Of a stretch of 64,000 bases of DNA, positions 43,531 through 51,505 are shown piece by piece (positions within the stretch are counted from its first letter, which is position 1; each line of letters begins with the position of its first letter). Below the pieces are notes generated by a model. The model was not told where the DNA came from, did no database searches, and was given only the letters and a program-made list of their open reading frames with translations. Made by a program: the position numbers and the translations under genes. The DNA is from a virus: positions 1-64,000 of IMG/VR virus record IMGVR_UViG_3300017917_002116; one strand, 5' to 3'.

Positions 43531-45249
43531 ATGAGTTGGCGTAAACACTTTCAGATACCACAAACAGCAAATGATCTAGCTAGTAAGGGCAAGCATTCCA
43601 GCATGGCCAGCAGTGCCAACAAATTTAGCAGCTGGCTCAAAGATGTATACAGTGGTGCGCCAAACAGAATAGATCGTTATGTTCAGTATGAAATGATGGA
43701 TGCTGACAACGAAGTTCATGCTGCCTTAGACACCATTGCAGAATTCTGCACTCAATTTGATTACGAAAGCAATCTACCATTTACAGTTGAACATTTCCAA
43801 GAACCCACAGACGCCGAAGTCACAGTGCTTAATCGCAGTCTACGTCAGTGGTGCATGATCAATGACTGGAACAAGCGTGTATGGCGCACAATTAGAAATG
43901 CATTAAAATACGGCGATCAGTTCTTTATACGTGATCCAGAAACATATGAGATGTACTATATTAATGCGTCTGACGTAAGCAAATTAATTATCAATGAAGC
44001 CAAAGGCAAAGAAATAGAACAATACATTGTTAAAAATATAAGCCTAGACGTTGTTAATAAGGTAGCCACTAACCCACTGATAACTGACAACAATTTTGGT
44101 CCTACGCAATTTAACAAGACAGCATTTACACAATTTGCCACACCAACTGCAAATCAGAACATGAGCAGCAACCAGACAGAAACTGCGGTTGCAGCCAGTC
44201 ACGTCGTACATCTAAGCCTAAGTGAGGGCATGGATCAAAACTATCCTTTTGGTACTAGTATACTTGAAAGCGTATTCAAGGTATATCAGCAAAAGAGTCT
44301 ACTAGAAGACAGTATCATTATCTATCGCGTACAACGTGCTCCTGAACGTCGTGTATTCTACATTGACGTGGGTAATATGCCTGCCAACATGGCCATGGCA
44401 TTCGTTGAGCGTGTTAAAAACGAAATACATCAGAAGCGTATTCCTAGTCGAACAGGCGGCGGCGCCAGCATTATGGATGCCAGTTATAACCCACTAAGCA
44501 TGTTGGAAGATTACTTCTTTGCACAAACAGCAGAAGGTCGTGGTAGTAAAGTTGAAGTGTTACCAGGTGGTGATAACTTGGGTCAAATTGATGACTTAAA
44601 GTATTTTACCAACAAGCTAATGCGAGCATTACGTATCCCTAGCAGTTATATGCCTACAGGTCCTGATGATGGCACAGCAGTATATAACGATGGTAGAGTT
44701 GGTACAGCGTTTATTCAGGAATATCGCTTTAACAAATACTGCCAGAGATTACAAAACCTATTGATCAATCCTCTGGATAAAGAATTTAAAATGTTCTTAA
44801 AGAACAAGGGCATTGAACTAGACACAAGCACATTTAGATTAAACTTCCTACCACCACAGAGCTTTAGTGAGTATCGTGAAATTGAAATTAATAATGCTCG
44901 TGCAGCAGTGTTTAGTCAATTGGCAGAAGTACAATACCTGAGCAGACGCTTTACATTGAAGAAATATCTGGGCCTAACTGACGAGGAAATCGTTGAAAAC
45001 GAAGAAATGTGGCAGGAAGAAAATCCAGACACAGGCGGTGGTGCTGCCGGTGGTGAAGCTGATACTTCTGGTCTAGGAAGCAGCGATCTGAATTCAGTGG
45101 GTATTGAACGCCCAACAGATCAAGACTTCGGACAGCTTGAACCCGGAGCAACGCCCGAACAGGGTGCTGAAGGCGCGGCCCCGGTAAATACTGGAGCAGC
45201 TAGTCCATTAGGATCAGCCCCAGCGCCAGGCGGAGGAGCACCAGCATAA
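43531..45249 (+). CDS. 20: Portal vertex protein gp20 (572 aa)
   Basis: Clear T4 gp20 family: YVQYEMMDADNEVHAALDTI (~50-70), NALKYGDQFFIRD (~115-130), the conserved RVQRAPERRVFYIDVGNMP (~265-285), LEDYFFAQTAEGRGSKVEVLPGG and the RIPSSYMP region (~370). Twelve copies form the DNA gateway of the head. Slightly longer than T4 gp20 (524), with a low-complexity Gly/Ala/Pro C-terminus (about 490-572). Driven by the TATAAATA at 43507, with AGGA 7 nt before ATG. Confidence 0.95.
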   Translation: MSWRKHFQIPQTANDLASKGKHSSMASSANKFSSWLKDVYSGAPNRIDRYVQYEMMDADNEVHAALDTIAEFCTQFDYESNLPFTVEHFQEPTDAEVTVLNRSLRQWCMINDWNKRVWRTIRNALKYGDQFFIRDPETYEMYYINASDVSKLIINEAKGKEIEQYIVKNISLDVVNKVATNPLITDNNFGPTQFNKTAFTQFATPTANQNMSSNQTETAVAASHVVHLSLSEGMDQNYPFGTSILESVFKVYQQKSLLEDSIIIYRVQRAPERRVFYIDVGNMPANMAMAFVERVKNEIHQKRIPSRTGGGASIMDASYNPLSMLEDYFFAQTAEGRGSKVEVLPGGDNLGQIDDLKYFTNKLMRALRIPSSYMPTGPDDGTAVYNDGRVGTAFIQEYRFNKYCQRLQNLLINPLDKEFKMFLKNKGIELDTSTFRLNFLPPQSFSEYREIEINNARAAVFSQLAEVQYLSRRFTLKKYLGLTDEEIVENEEMWQEENPDTGGGAAGGEADTSGLGSSDLNSVGIERPTDQDFGQLEPGATPEQGAEGAAPVNTGAASPLGSAPAPGGGAPA

Positions 45250-45455
45250 TGCGATTAATGGAAGTTAAACCCAGCTTTGTAGATCAACAATCTGACCAAT
45301 TTCACAAGCAGGAAAAGATGGATACTCGCCGTCCACGACTAACCTTAGAGCATTTGGGCAAGCTAAGAAAGATGCGAGAAATACGCAACATGGAGATAGA
45401 GGAACGCAAGAAATTGTACAGTAAAATCTATCAACGTCCCGTAGCGCAGATGTAA
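45249..45455 (+). CDS. Small basic head-module protein (68 aa)
   Basis: Shares a base with the gp20 stop (TAATG). Strongly basic and helical: MRLMEVKPSFVDQQ, DTRRPRLTLEHLGKLRKMRE, MEIEERKKLYSKIYQ. The position between gp20 and gp21 corresponds to T4 genes 67/68, and short basic genes of this type are found here in marine relatives. Possibly a prohead core or portal-associated protein; not established. Confidence 0.6.
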   Translation: MRLMEVKPSFVDQQSDQFHKQEKMDTRRPRLTLEHLGKLRKMREIRNMEIEERKKLYSKIYQRPVAQM

Positions 45456-45518
45456 GCTATACTTACACGACATTTCTGATAGAAAACTGCGTTTTTAACT
45501 CTATTTGACAATTATATT

Positions 45519-45543
45519 GTAAGAAATATGTAAATATTCTTAC
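45519..45543 (+). promoter_or_regulatory. Hairpin overlapping a late-promoter variant
   Basis: Arms GTAAGAAATAT and ATATTCTTAC (one bulged A) with GTAA loop. The sequence includes TGTAAATA (45529-45536), a variant of the late octamer, and is preceded by TTGACA (45505-45510). It sits in the 120-bp gap before the core-protein gene, so it may be a promoter, a processing site or both. Confidence 0.4.
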
Positions 45544-45575
45544 AGACAATACTTTTGGCCAAAAAGGAGAACAGA

Positions 45576-46421
45576 ATGTCTAAACATACACTTGAACAAG
45601 TGCTAGAAGCCCTTCTAAACAAGGAAGAAGATCGTGCCAGCGAACTGTTACATCAATTCTTTGTTAACAAGGGTAAAAGCATATATGAAGAACTAAGCAG
45701 CCTAGACCAACAATTGGAAGAGGCCGAGCTAGAAGAAGACGAGGACCTTGAAGAAGGTTTCGGCGACACACCTAAGCATGATTTCGAAGATGAAATTATC
45801 GCTGACGAAAACGAATTAGATGACGAGAGTCTATTCGCTGAAGCAGACGACGAACCAGAAGATCCAATGGCTGCTGATGAGCCTACAGAACCAGAAGCAA
45901 CTGCTGACCTAGCAATGGGTGACGAAGAAGGTGCTGAGGGTGCTGAAGGTGCTGAAGGCGAAGCTGAAGAAGCTCTAGACAAAGTAGAAGACGCATTAGC
46001 AGAACTAAAGGCTGCTTTTGCTGAAATCATGGGCGAGCCTGCTGCTGATGCAGGTGAAGAAGGTCCTGCTATGGACATGGGTGACGAAGAAGAAACAGAA
46101 GAAGCATTTGATCCGCTAGGCGAGAGTGCTAGCCTGGTTGCTGTTCCTGCTGCCCAAATGGGTGACGATGGCGACAAGAGTGCTAAGAGTCCAGTAAGCT
46201 CTGGTCCACGTGTTAGCGATAACGGCGCCAAGCCTGTTAGAACTAACTCTGGTACAGTAAGTGCTGGTACAGAAGGTGGTTTAGCAAAGCCTAGCGCAAA
46301 TGCTATCAACAGCGGTAACGTAAACGTTCCTGGTAACAAAAAGGCTCCTGCTCTTAAAGGTGTAGCAACACCAAAGAACAGTGATACAGCCAGCAACAAA
46401 ACTAGCCCAGTAGCGAAGTAA
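45576..46421 (+). CDS. Acidic prohead core-type protein (281 aa)
   Basis: ATG 45576 with AAGGAG; the frame from 45555 would need TTG and include the ribosome site. The N-terminal helix (TLEQVLEALLNKEEDRASELLHQ) is followed by long Glu/Asp/Ala-rich tracts (residues ~45-190) and a C-terminal tail with Ser/Asn/Lys. Composition and location between gp20 and gp21 fit the gp67/gp68 internal scaffold proteins, whose processed peptides fill the capsid. The helical start is shared with other T4-like core proteins. Assignment is by context and composition. Confidence 0.6.
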   Translation: MSKHTLEQVLEALLNKEEDRASELLHQFFVNKGKSIYEELSSLDQQLEEAELEEDEDLEEGFGDTPKHDFEDEIIADENELDDESLFAEADDEPEDPMAADEPTEPEATADLAMGDEEGAEGAEGAEGEAEEALDKVEDALAELKAAFAEIMGEPAADAGEEGPAMDMGDEEETEEAFDPLGESASLVAVPAAQMGDDGDKSAKSPVSSGPRVSDNGAKPVRTNSGTVSAGTEGGLAKPSANAINSGNVNVPGNKKAPALKGVATPKNSDTASNKTSPVAK

Positions 46422-46425
46422 TAAC

Positions 46426-47061
46426 ATGGCATACGTACCACTAGTAGAAAGTCTAACATATGATCAAGCGGGTATGCGTACCCACTTGATTGAGAACGCC
46501 ACTGGCGGCAAAGACCTCTACATGGAAGGTATTTTCATTCAGGGCGGGGTACGCAATCAAAATCAACGTGTGTACCCTGTTAATGAGATTGCCAGGGCTT
46601 GTAATGCTATTTCTCAAAAAATTAAAGAAGGTTTCAGTGTGCTAGGCGAAGCCGATCATCCTGACGACCTGCAAGTTAACCTGGACCGTGTATCTCATAT
46701 GATTACAAATATCTATATGAATGAGAATAACGGAATTGGTAAGTTAAAAATATTACCTACACCTATGGGTAACATCGTTAAAACTCTATTAGAGAGTGGT
46801 GTTAAACTGGGTGTATCTAGTAGAGGTTCTGGTAACGTCAATGAATCTGGTGGCGTTACAGATTTCGAAATTGTCACGGTAGATATCGTGGCGCAACCAA
46901 GTGCTCCGGATGCATATCCTAAGGCCATATATGAACGTGTGCAGGGCGCAAGACGTCGTGGCGTTCTAATGGACTTAGCCGAGGCGGTCAGATATGATCC
47001 AAAAGCACAAAAACACCTCAAGGAAGAGGTTCTCAGGTTCATCGATAACCTAAAGAAATAA
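46426..47061 (+). CDS. 21: Prohead protease gp21 (211 aa)
   Basis: T4 gp21 protease motifs are present: His78 in LGEADHPDD and Ser131/132 in GVSSRGSG, with DFEIVTVDIVAQPSAPDAYP after them. The enzyme cleaves scaffold and capsid proteins after (L/I)-x-Glu during maturation. It matches T4 gp21 (212) in length. Lies between core protein and gp22. Confidence 0.93.
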   Translation: MAYVPLVESLTYDQAGMRTHLIENATGGKDLYMEGIFIQGGVRNQNQRVYPVNEIARACNAISQKIKEGFSVLGEADHPDDLQVNLDRVSHMITNIYMNENNGIGKLKILPTPMGNIVKTLLESGVKLGVSSRGSGNVNESGGVTDFEIVTVDIVAQPSAPDAYPKAIYERVQGARRRGVLMDLAEAVRYDPKAQKHLKEEVLRFIDNLKK

Positions 47062-47068
47062 GGGGAAA

Positions 47069-48175
47069 ATGATGAGCAATATAAAAGAACTATTCGGCTC
47101 TGGGGTTTTATCTGAGGAAGTTCAAAGCCAATTACAAGAGGCTTGGGAATCCAAGGTCCAACAACTACACGAAGAAGTAGAAGCAAATCTGCGTGAAGAA
47201 TTCAGCCAGCGTTATGAGCATGACAAAGGCCTAATTATTGAAGCCGCAGACAAGATGATTACAGAAGCAATTCGTAAAGAAATCGAAGAGTTTGCCCAAG
47301 ACAAGCGTGATGTTGTAGAAGCCAAAGTTGCGTATAAAAAGCAAATGAAAGAGCATGCTCAATTGCTCAATAAGTTTGTTATGGAACGTATGGCTGCTGA
47401 GATCAAGGAACTCAGAGAAGACCGTTCTACACAGAAACAGAATTTCGCTAAATTAGAGGAATTCGCTCTGCGTAAACTATCCAGCGAGTTGAAAGAACTT
47501 AAAGAAGATGAGCAGAAACTTGTACAGGCTCGTGTACAAATGGTTTCCGAAGGCAAGAAATTGCTAGCAGAAGCCAAGAAGAAGTTCGTCAAAGAAGCCG
47601 CTGCTAAGGCAGAAAAACTATTGAGTGAAACTCTACGTACTGAAATTACTCAGTTGCGTGAAGACATTCAGACAAGCAGAGAAAATGCATTCGGTCGCAA
47701 GATCATGGAAGCATTTGCTGCTGAGTTTATGGCTAGTGGTTTTGCTGATGGCACACAAGTCAAGAAGCTGGGTGATCAAATGGCTAAACTAAAGAAACAG
47801 CTAGATGAAACAGCATCTCTTGTAGAGTCTAAGAATCAAGAATTGGCTCAAGCTCAATCTAAGATTCGCATTGCTGAAGATGCTGTTAAGCGTCAGGCAA
47901 TCATGCATGAATTGGTAGCTCCACTTGGAAAAGAGAAGCGCGACATTATGGAAGATCTGTTGAAGACAACTAAGACAGAGAATCTACGCGAAGCTTACAG
48001 CAAGTATCTACCTGCGGTACTTAACGAGAAAACAGTGACTACAAAGAGCAAGGCTGTTATCTCTGAAAGCGCAGTATCTCAGAAGACTGAGGTAACTGGT
48101 AATAAAACTTCTAGTGAGGACTCTGCCCCTGCAGATATTATATCACTTAGAAAATTAGCCGGAATAGGAAAGTAA
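47069..48175 (+). CDS. 22: Prohead core scaffold gp22 (368 aa)
   Basis: Start ATG 47069 (or 47072) after AAGGGG. The protein is almost all charged coiled-coil helix from ~20 to 330 (for example RYEHDKGLIIEAADKMITEA), as T4 gp22. The C-terminal ~25 residues (DIISLRKLAGIGK) are compact. It forms the internal scaffold of the prohead and is digested by gp21. Position between gp21 and gp23 is canonical. Confidence 0.9.
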   Translation: MMSNIKELFGSGVLSEEVQSQLQEAWESKVQQLHEEVEANLREEFSQRYEHDKGLIIEAADKMITEAIRKEIEEFAQDKRDVVEAKVAYKKQMKEHAQLLNKFVMERMAAEIKELREDRSTQKQNFAKLEEFALRKLSSELKELKEDEQKLVQARVQMVSEGKKLLAEAKKKFVKEAAAKAEKLLSETLRTEITQLREDIQTSRENAFGRKIMEAFAAEFMASGFADGTQVKKLGDQMAKLKKQLDETASLVESKNQELAQAQSKIRIAEDAVKRQAIMHELVAPLGKEKRDIMEDLLKTTKTENLREAYSKYLPAVLNEKTVTTKSKAVISESAVSQKTEVTGNKTSSEDSAPADIISLRKLAGIGK

Positions 48176-48191
48176 TTAAAAGGAGCCTATT

Positions 48192-49364
48192 ATGTCCGAA
48201 AAACTTTTCGAGTCCCAGAACTGGTCTGCAACAAAAGACGTTCTTCTAGAAGGACTCAATGGCAACCGTAAGGCTGTCATGGAAGCTGTGTTAGAAAACA
48301 CACGCAAAAACATTATGGAAAATGCGTCTGCTGGCGCCACACAAAGCGGTAACTTTGCTGTTCTAAACAAAGTTATTCTTCCAGTAATTCGACGTGTTAT
48401 GCCAACAGTTATCGCTAACGAAATCATCGGCGTTCAGCCAATGACAGGTCCTGTTGGTCAGATTCACACTCTACGTGTACGTTACGCTGAAACTGCTGCT
48501 GGTGTTACAGCCGGTACAGAAGCTCTAAGCCCATTCGATATCGCTAAGGCTTACAGCGGCAATGGTAACCAGAGTGATCCAGCTGGTGAAACAACAGCTA
48601 CAATGGAAGGTGCTATTGGTCGTAAACTAAGCATCCAGATTCTAAAGCAAACAGTTGAAGCTAAGACACGTAAGATGTCTGCTCGCTGGACTTTTGAAGC
48701 TGCTCAAGATGCTCAAGCTATGCACGGTCTTGATGTTGAAGCAGAAATCATGGCTGCTCTAGCACAAGAAATCACAGCTGAAATCGACCAAGAGATCCTA
48801 GGCAAGTTGATGACTCTAGCTGGTACAGCTACTCACACATTCGACCAGAACGGTAGCTTCACAGGTACACCTACATATGTTGGTGACCAGCACGCTGTTC
48901 TAGCAATCCAGATCAATGATGTTGCTAACAAGATCGCTCAGCGTACACGCCGTGGCGCTGGTAACTTCGTAGTTGTAAGCCCAACAGCTTTAACAGTACT
49001 ACAAAGTGCTACAACATCTGCATTCGCACGTACAACAGAAGGTACATTCGAAGCACCTACAAACACCAAGTTCGTTGGTACTCTAAACAGCAGCGTAAAA
49101 GTTTACGTAAACAGCTATGCTGACAGTACAGCTCCTGTACTAGTTGGTTACAAGGGTCCTAACGAGATGGATGCAGCAGCGTTCTACTGCCCATACATCC
49201 CTCTAATGAGCTCTGGTGTTGTTCTTGATCCTAACACAATGGAACCAGTTGTGTCCTTCATGACACGTTATGGTTACGTTGAGTTGACAAATACTGCTAG
49301 CTCTCTAGGTAACGCAGCTGACTACCTAGGCAAGATCGCTATCGGTACAATCAAGTACGCTTAA
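48192..49364 (+). CDS. 23: Major capsid protein gp23, short form (390 aa)
   Basis: Strong ribosome site AAGGAG. The conserved segment GVQPMTGPVGQIHTLRVRY (~77-95) follows VIRRVMPTVIANEI, as in T4 gp23. The C-terminus has YGYVELTNTASSLG, typical of the family. IME at 41-43 fits the (I/L)-x-E rule for gp21 cleavage, leaving a short delta domain (about 43 residues versus 65 in T4). At 390 aa it is much shorter than T4 gp23 (521), suggesting loss of the insertion domain. Ends at a terminator. Confidence 0.95.
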   Translation: MSEKLFESQNWSATKDVLLEGLNGNRKAVMEAVLENTRKNIMENASAGATQSGNFAVLNKVILPVIRRVMPTVIANEIIGVQPMTGPVGQIHTLRVRYAETAAGVTAGTEALSPFDIAKAYSGNGNQSDPAGETTATMEGAIGRKLSIQILKQTVEAKTRKMSARWTFEAAQDAQAMHGLDVEAEIMAALAQEITAEIDQEILGKLMTLAGTATHTFDQNGSFTGTPTYVGDQHAVLAIQINDVANKIAQRTRRGAGNFVVVSPTALTVLQSATTSAFARTTEGTFEAPTNTKFVGTLNSSVKVYVNSYADSTAPVLVGYKGPNEMDAAAFYCPYIPLMSSGVVLDPNTMEPVVSFMTRYGYVELTNTASSLGNAADYLGKIAIGTIKYA

Positions 49365-49370
49365 TTTTTT

Positions 49371-49420
49371 TATACTTCGGTATACGAAAGTGCAAAAAGG
49401 GACCGCAAGGTCCCTTTTGT
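49371..49420 (+). terminator. Terminator after gp23, with an extra TTCG hairpin
   Basis: Hairpin one: TATAC, loop TTCG, GTATA (49371-49384). Hairpin two: AAAA, GGGACC, loop GCAA, GGTCCC, TTTT (49395-49418), a classic intrinsic terminator with a stable GNRA loop. Confidence 0.88.
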
Positions 49421-49424
49421 CATC

Positions 49425-49432
49425 TATAAATA
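49425..49432 (+). promoter_or_regulatory. Late promoter TATAAATA, 5 nt before a start codon
   Basis: Exact consensus right after the gp23 terminator; five T residues separate it from the ATG at 49438, predicting a leaderless transcript for the next operon. Confidence 0.82.
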
Positions 49433-49437
49433 TTTTT

Positions 49438-49668
49438 ATGCTTAAAACAGTTAGTCAAGAAGTCAAAATACAAAGATTAAAAATCTGTCAGCAGTGTGAG
49501 TTTTTTACATCAAAGTATAATAGTTGTAATGTCTGTGGATGTTATATGCCAGCTAAAGCATTATTTGCAGCATTCAAATGCCCCAAAGACAAATGGTCAA
49601 CAGCAGAGCCAGGTCAAGATTTAATAAATAAGATAGAGGAAATGATTCTTGCCAGCTGGAAAAAATAA
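49438..49668 (+). CDS. Small zinc-motif protein (76 aa)
   Basis: ATG 49438 is chosen because the longer frame starts inside the terminator. Cysteines C-x2-C (residues ~17-20, ICQQCEFF), C-x2-C (CNVCGC) and FKCPKDKW suggest a rubredoxin- or zinc-ribbon-like knuckle. I recall comparable proteins in marine T4-like phages between capsid and fibre genes; role unknown. Overlaps the next gene by TAATG. Confidence 0.65.
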   Translation: MLKTVSQEVKIQRLKICQQCEFFTSKYNSCNVCGCYMPAKALFAAFKCPKDKWSTAEPGQDLINKIEEMILASWKK

Positions 49669-50069
49669 TGTCTGATTTTTATACCAAATTACACGGAACA
49701 ACCACAGATAGATTCAAAATCGGACTGAAAAACGAACGATTAACTCTAACTGGAACCAGTGTAGGTGCCACCAATGTAACACTTAAAGACAGGGACGGCA
49801 ATAATCATACAGCAAATTCCACAGTCTTTTTTACAGCCTACATTGTAGGTCGCGGTACATCAAATACAGCGGCATATGAAATTAAAGGTTGTTACCTAGA
49901 GGGGACAACCACAGTAAGTGGTTATGTTATTAACACCTATGTCGATTCTTCTGGATTTACAGAACCTAGCTTTAGTTTTAATAGTTCAGGAGAATTAACA
50001 GTGGAATGTGCCGGCGTCGTTGGTGATACCATTGACTGGACAGCAAGTATAGATTTTGTATCGGTATAA
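49668..50069 (+). CDS. Beta-rich virion protein (133 aa)
   Basis: The ATG shares a base with the preceding stop. Sequence is Thr/Gly/Asn-rich with alternating hydrophobics (RLTLTGTSVGATNVTLKDRD, TVFFTAYIVGRG, FNSSGELTVECAGVVGD), as in small appendage or head-decoration domains. No catalytic motif. Belongs to the fibre operon. Confidence 0.6.
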   Translation: MSDFYTKLHGTTTDRFKIGLKNERLTLTGTSVGATNVTLKDRDGNNHTANSTVFFTAYIVGRGTSNTAAYEIKGCYLEGTTTVSGYVINTYVDSSGFTEPSFSFNSSGELTVECAGVVGDTIDWTASIDFVSV

Positions 50070-50070
50070 T

Positions 50071-51207
50071 ATGGCAATTAAGATTAATCATCAAACAGAA
50101 AAAATTACTCCTGAAAGCAGTATATTAGAAATTGCCGGCGCAATAAAATTATCTGCTGGTACCACTTTGCAAAGACCGCCCGGCCATGAAGGTATTATCA
50201 GATACAACAGTGATTTGTTAAGCACAGAATTTCACGATGGTACAACGTGGCAAACTGTAACAAACAAAACCTATGTTGACAGTCAAATTAGTTCTGGTAA
50301 TTCCAGTGTTAATACAAGAATAGACAATTTATCATTAAATGATCTAACTGACGTTACTGTAACTAGCCCGTCAAATGGTGAGGTACTTGTCTACGATACA
50401 ACATTTGGACAGTTTAGAAGTCAAGTAAATGTAATTACCCCCATAACAAAATATTTTACTGGTGATGGTACCACATTAGAGTTTGACATGCAACTAAGTG
50501 TTAGCAGCCCAAACATGCTGGTGGTTACTATTAACGGTATAGCGCAAGAGCCATTTTACAGTTATACAGTTGTCAATGGTACCAAGGTGGCATTTGATGA
50601 GCCACCAGAAACTGGTGATAGGATTCAGGTAAGAATTTTACGTGGCAACACAACCAGTGATAGACCAAGACCAAAAATCATAAACATAAGCTACAGTACA
50701 ATAGGCAGTTATACAACTGTTTCAATTGTGGCCACAGATGTGTCTTATGGCACAGGCGTAAAGATAGGCGATAAAAATGTCACCAGGATAGACTATCCTA
50801 CAGACAGTATATTACAGGTCATGGTAGAAACTAGTCAAATTACAGGTTCTACATGGAACACACCACAAGATCTAACGCTAATAGATCTAAATGGCAATGA
50901 ATATGTTTATAAGAATTTGATTAACTACGGCGCAGCCAAGCCGCAATTTACAGATAGCACTCAGTATATTGGGCGTTTTAGGGGTGGAGACAGTATCAAT
51001 TTTGCACTTGCGGTAAATAATACTACGAGTATTACAATAGGCCCTGCATATGACGGGGAAAATATGCCTGGTTGGTTATCAATTTCAGGTACTGATATCG
51101 TAGGAACTGCTCCTAGTAATAGCAGCCCTAGTCGATATGAATTTAAAGTTACGGCCAGTAATGGTGTTGTTGATATAACAAAGAATTATTGGTTGTTGGT
51201 TGTTTAA
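50071..51207 (+). CDS. Fibre-type structural protein (378 aa)
   Basis: ATG 50071 is chosen; extending to 50056 would overlap the previous gene. N-terminal ~90 residues include the phage-fibre lead-in GHEGIIRYNSDLLSTEFHDG, and TYVDSQISSG. At ~125-185 is the domain YFTGDGTTLEFDMQLSVSSP to FDEPPETGDRIQVRIL, repeated at the end of the 1613-residue fibre. The C-terminus (GDSINFALAVNNTTSI, TASNGVVDITKN) is an Ig-like (He_PIG) module. Trimeric fibre or adaptor, inferred. Confidence 0.7.
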   Translation: MAIKINHQTEKITPESSILEIAGAIKLSAGTTLQRPPGHEGIIRYNSDLLSTEFHDGTTWQTVTNKTYVDSQISSGNSSVNTRIDNLSLNDLTDVTVTSPSNGEVLVYDTTFGQFRSQVNVITPITKYFTGDGTTLEFDMQLSVSSPNMLVVTINGIAQEPFYSYTVVNGTKVAFDEPPETGDRIQVRILRGNTTSDRPRPKIINISYSTIGSYTTVSIVATDVSYGTGVKIGDKNVTRIDYPTDSILQVMVETSQITGSTWNTPQDLTLIDLNGNEYVYKNLINYGAAKPQFTDSTQYIGRFRGGDSINFALAVNNTTSITIGPAYDGENMPGWLSISGTDIVGTAPSNSSPSRYEFKVTASNGVVDITKNYWLLVV

Positions 51208-51260
51208 TACTATTCTCATGATGGCTGGCACCATACTTAAAAATGCCAAGGGAGACAGGG

Positions 51261-51470
51261 ATGCCGATGATCAAACTAAAATCTAGCTCTGTTATCGACA
51301 GCGTGGATCTTAGAGGGATTCCAACGGTTCCTGATGCCTTTCCCGAAATTGCTACGACCCAAATGGTCCAACAAGAAATAAGCAATCTTGTCAATTCCGC
51401 TCCGGTGTTATTAAACACACTGGGTGAATTGGCAAAGTCTTTGGGAGAAGACAATACCAAAACCCAATAG
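51261..51470 (+). CDS. Miniature fibre protein, paralogue of a fibre N-terminus (69 aa)
   Basis: ATG 51261 with GGGAG. The whole protein matches the first ~65 residues of the following fibre: MPMIKLKSSSVIDSVDLRGIP versus MPLIKARSSSIQDDVALRGQP, and SAPVLLNTLGELAKSLG versus SPALLDTLNELAAALG. It ends where the other continues, so it is a truncated duplicate or a stand-alone attachment segment. A GGATTTC-GAAATCC hairpin (51470-51487) sits over its stop. Confidence 0.75.
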   Translation: MPMIKLKSSSVIDSVDLRGIPTVPDAFPEIATTQMVQQEISNLVNSAPVLLNTLGELAKSLGEDNTKTQ

Positions 51471-51505
51471 GATTTCAGTAGAAATCCCCTAATGAGGATA
51501 AAAAA

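Noticed and set aside
45653-46459. Minus-strand open frame of 268 codons, Ser-rich
   Set aside because: Mirror of the Glu/Ala/Asp-rich core-protein gene on the plus strand; low complexity and no start signal.
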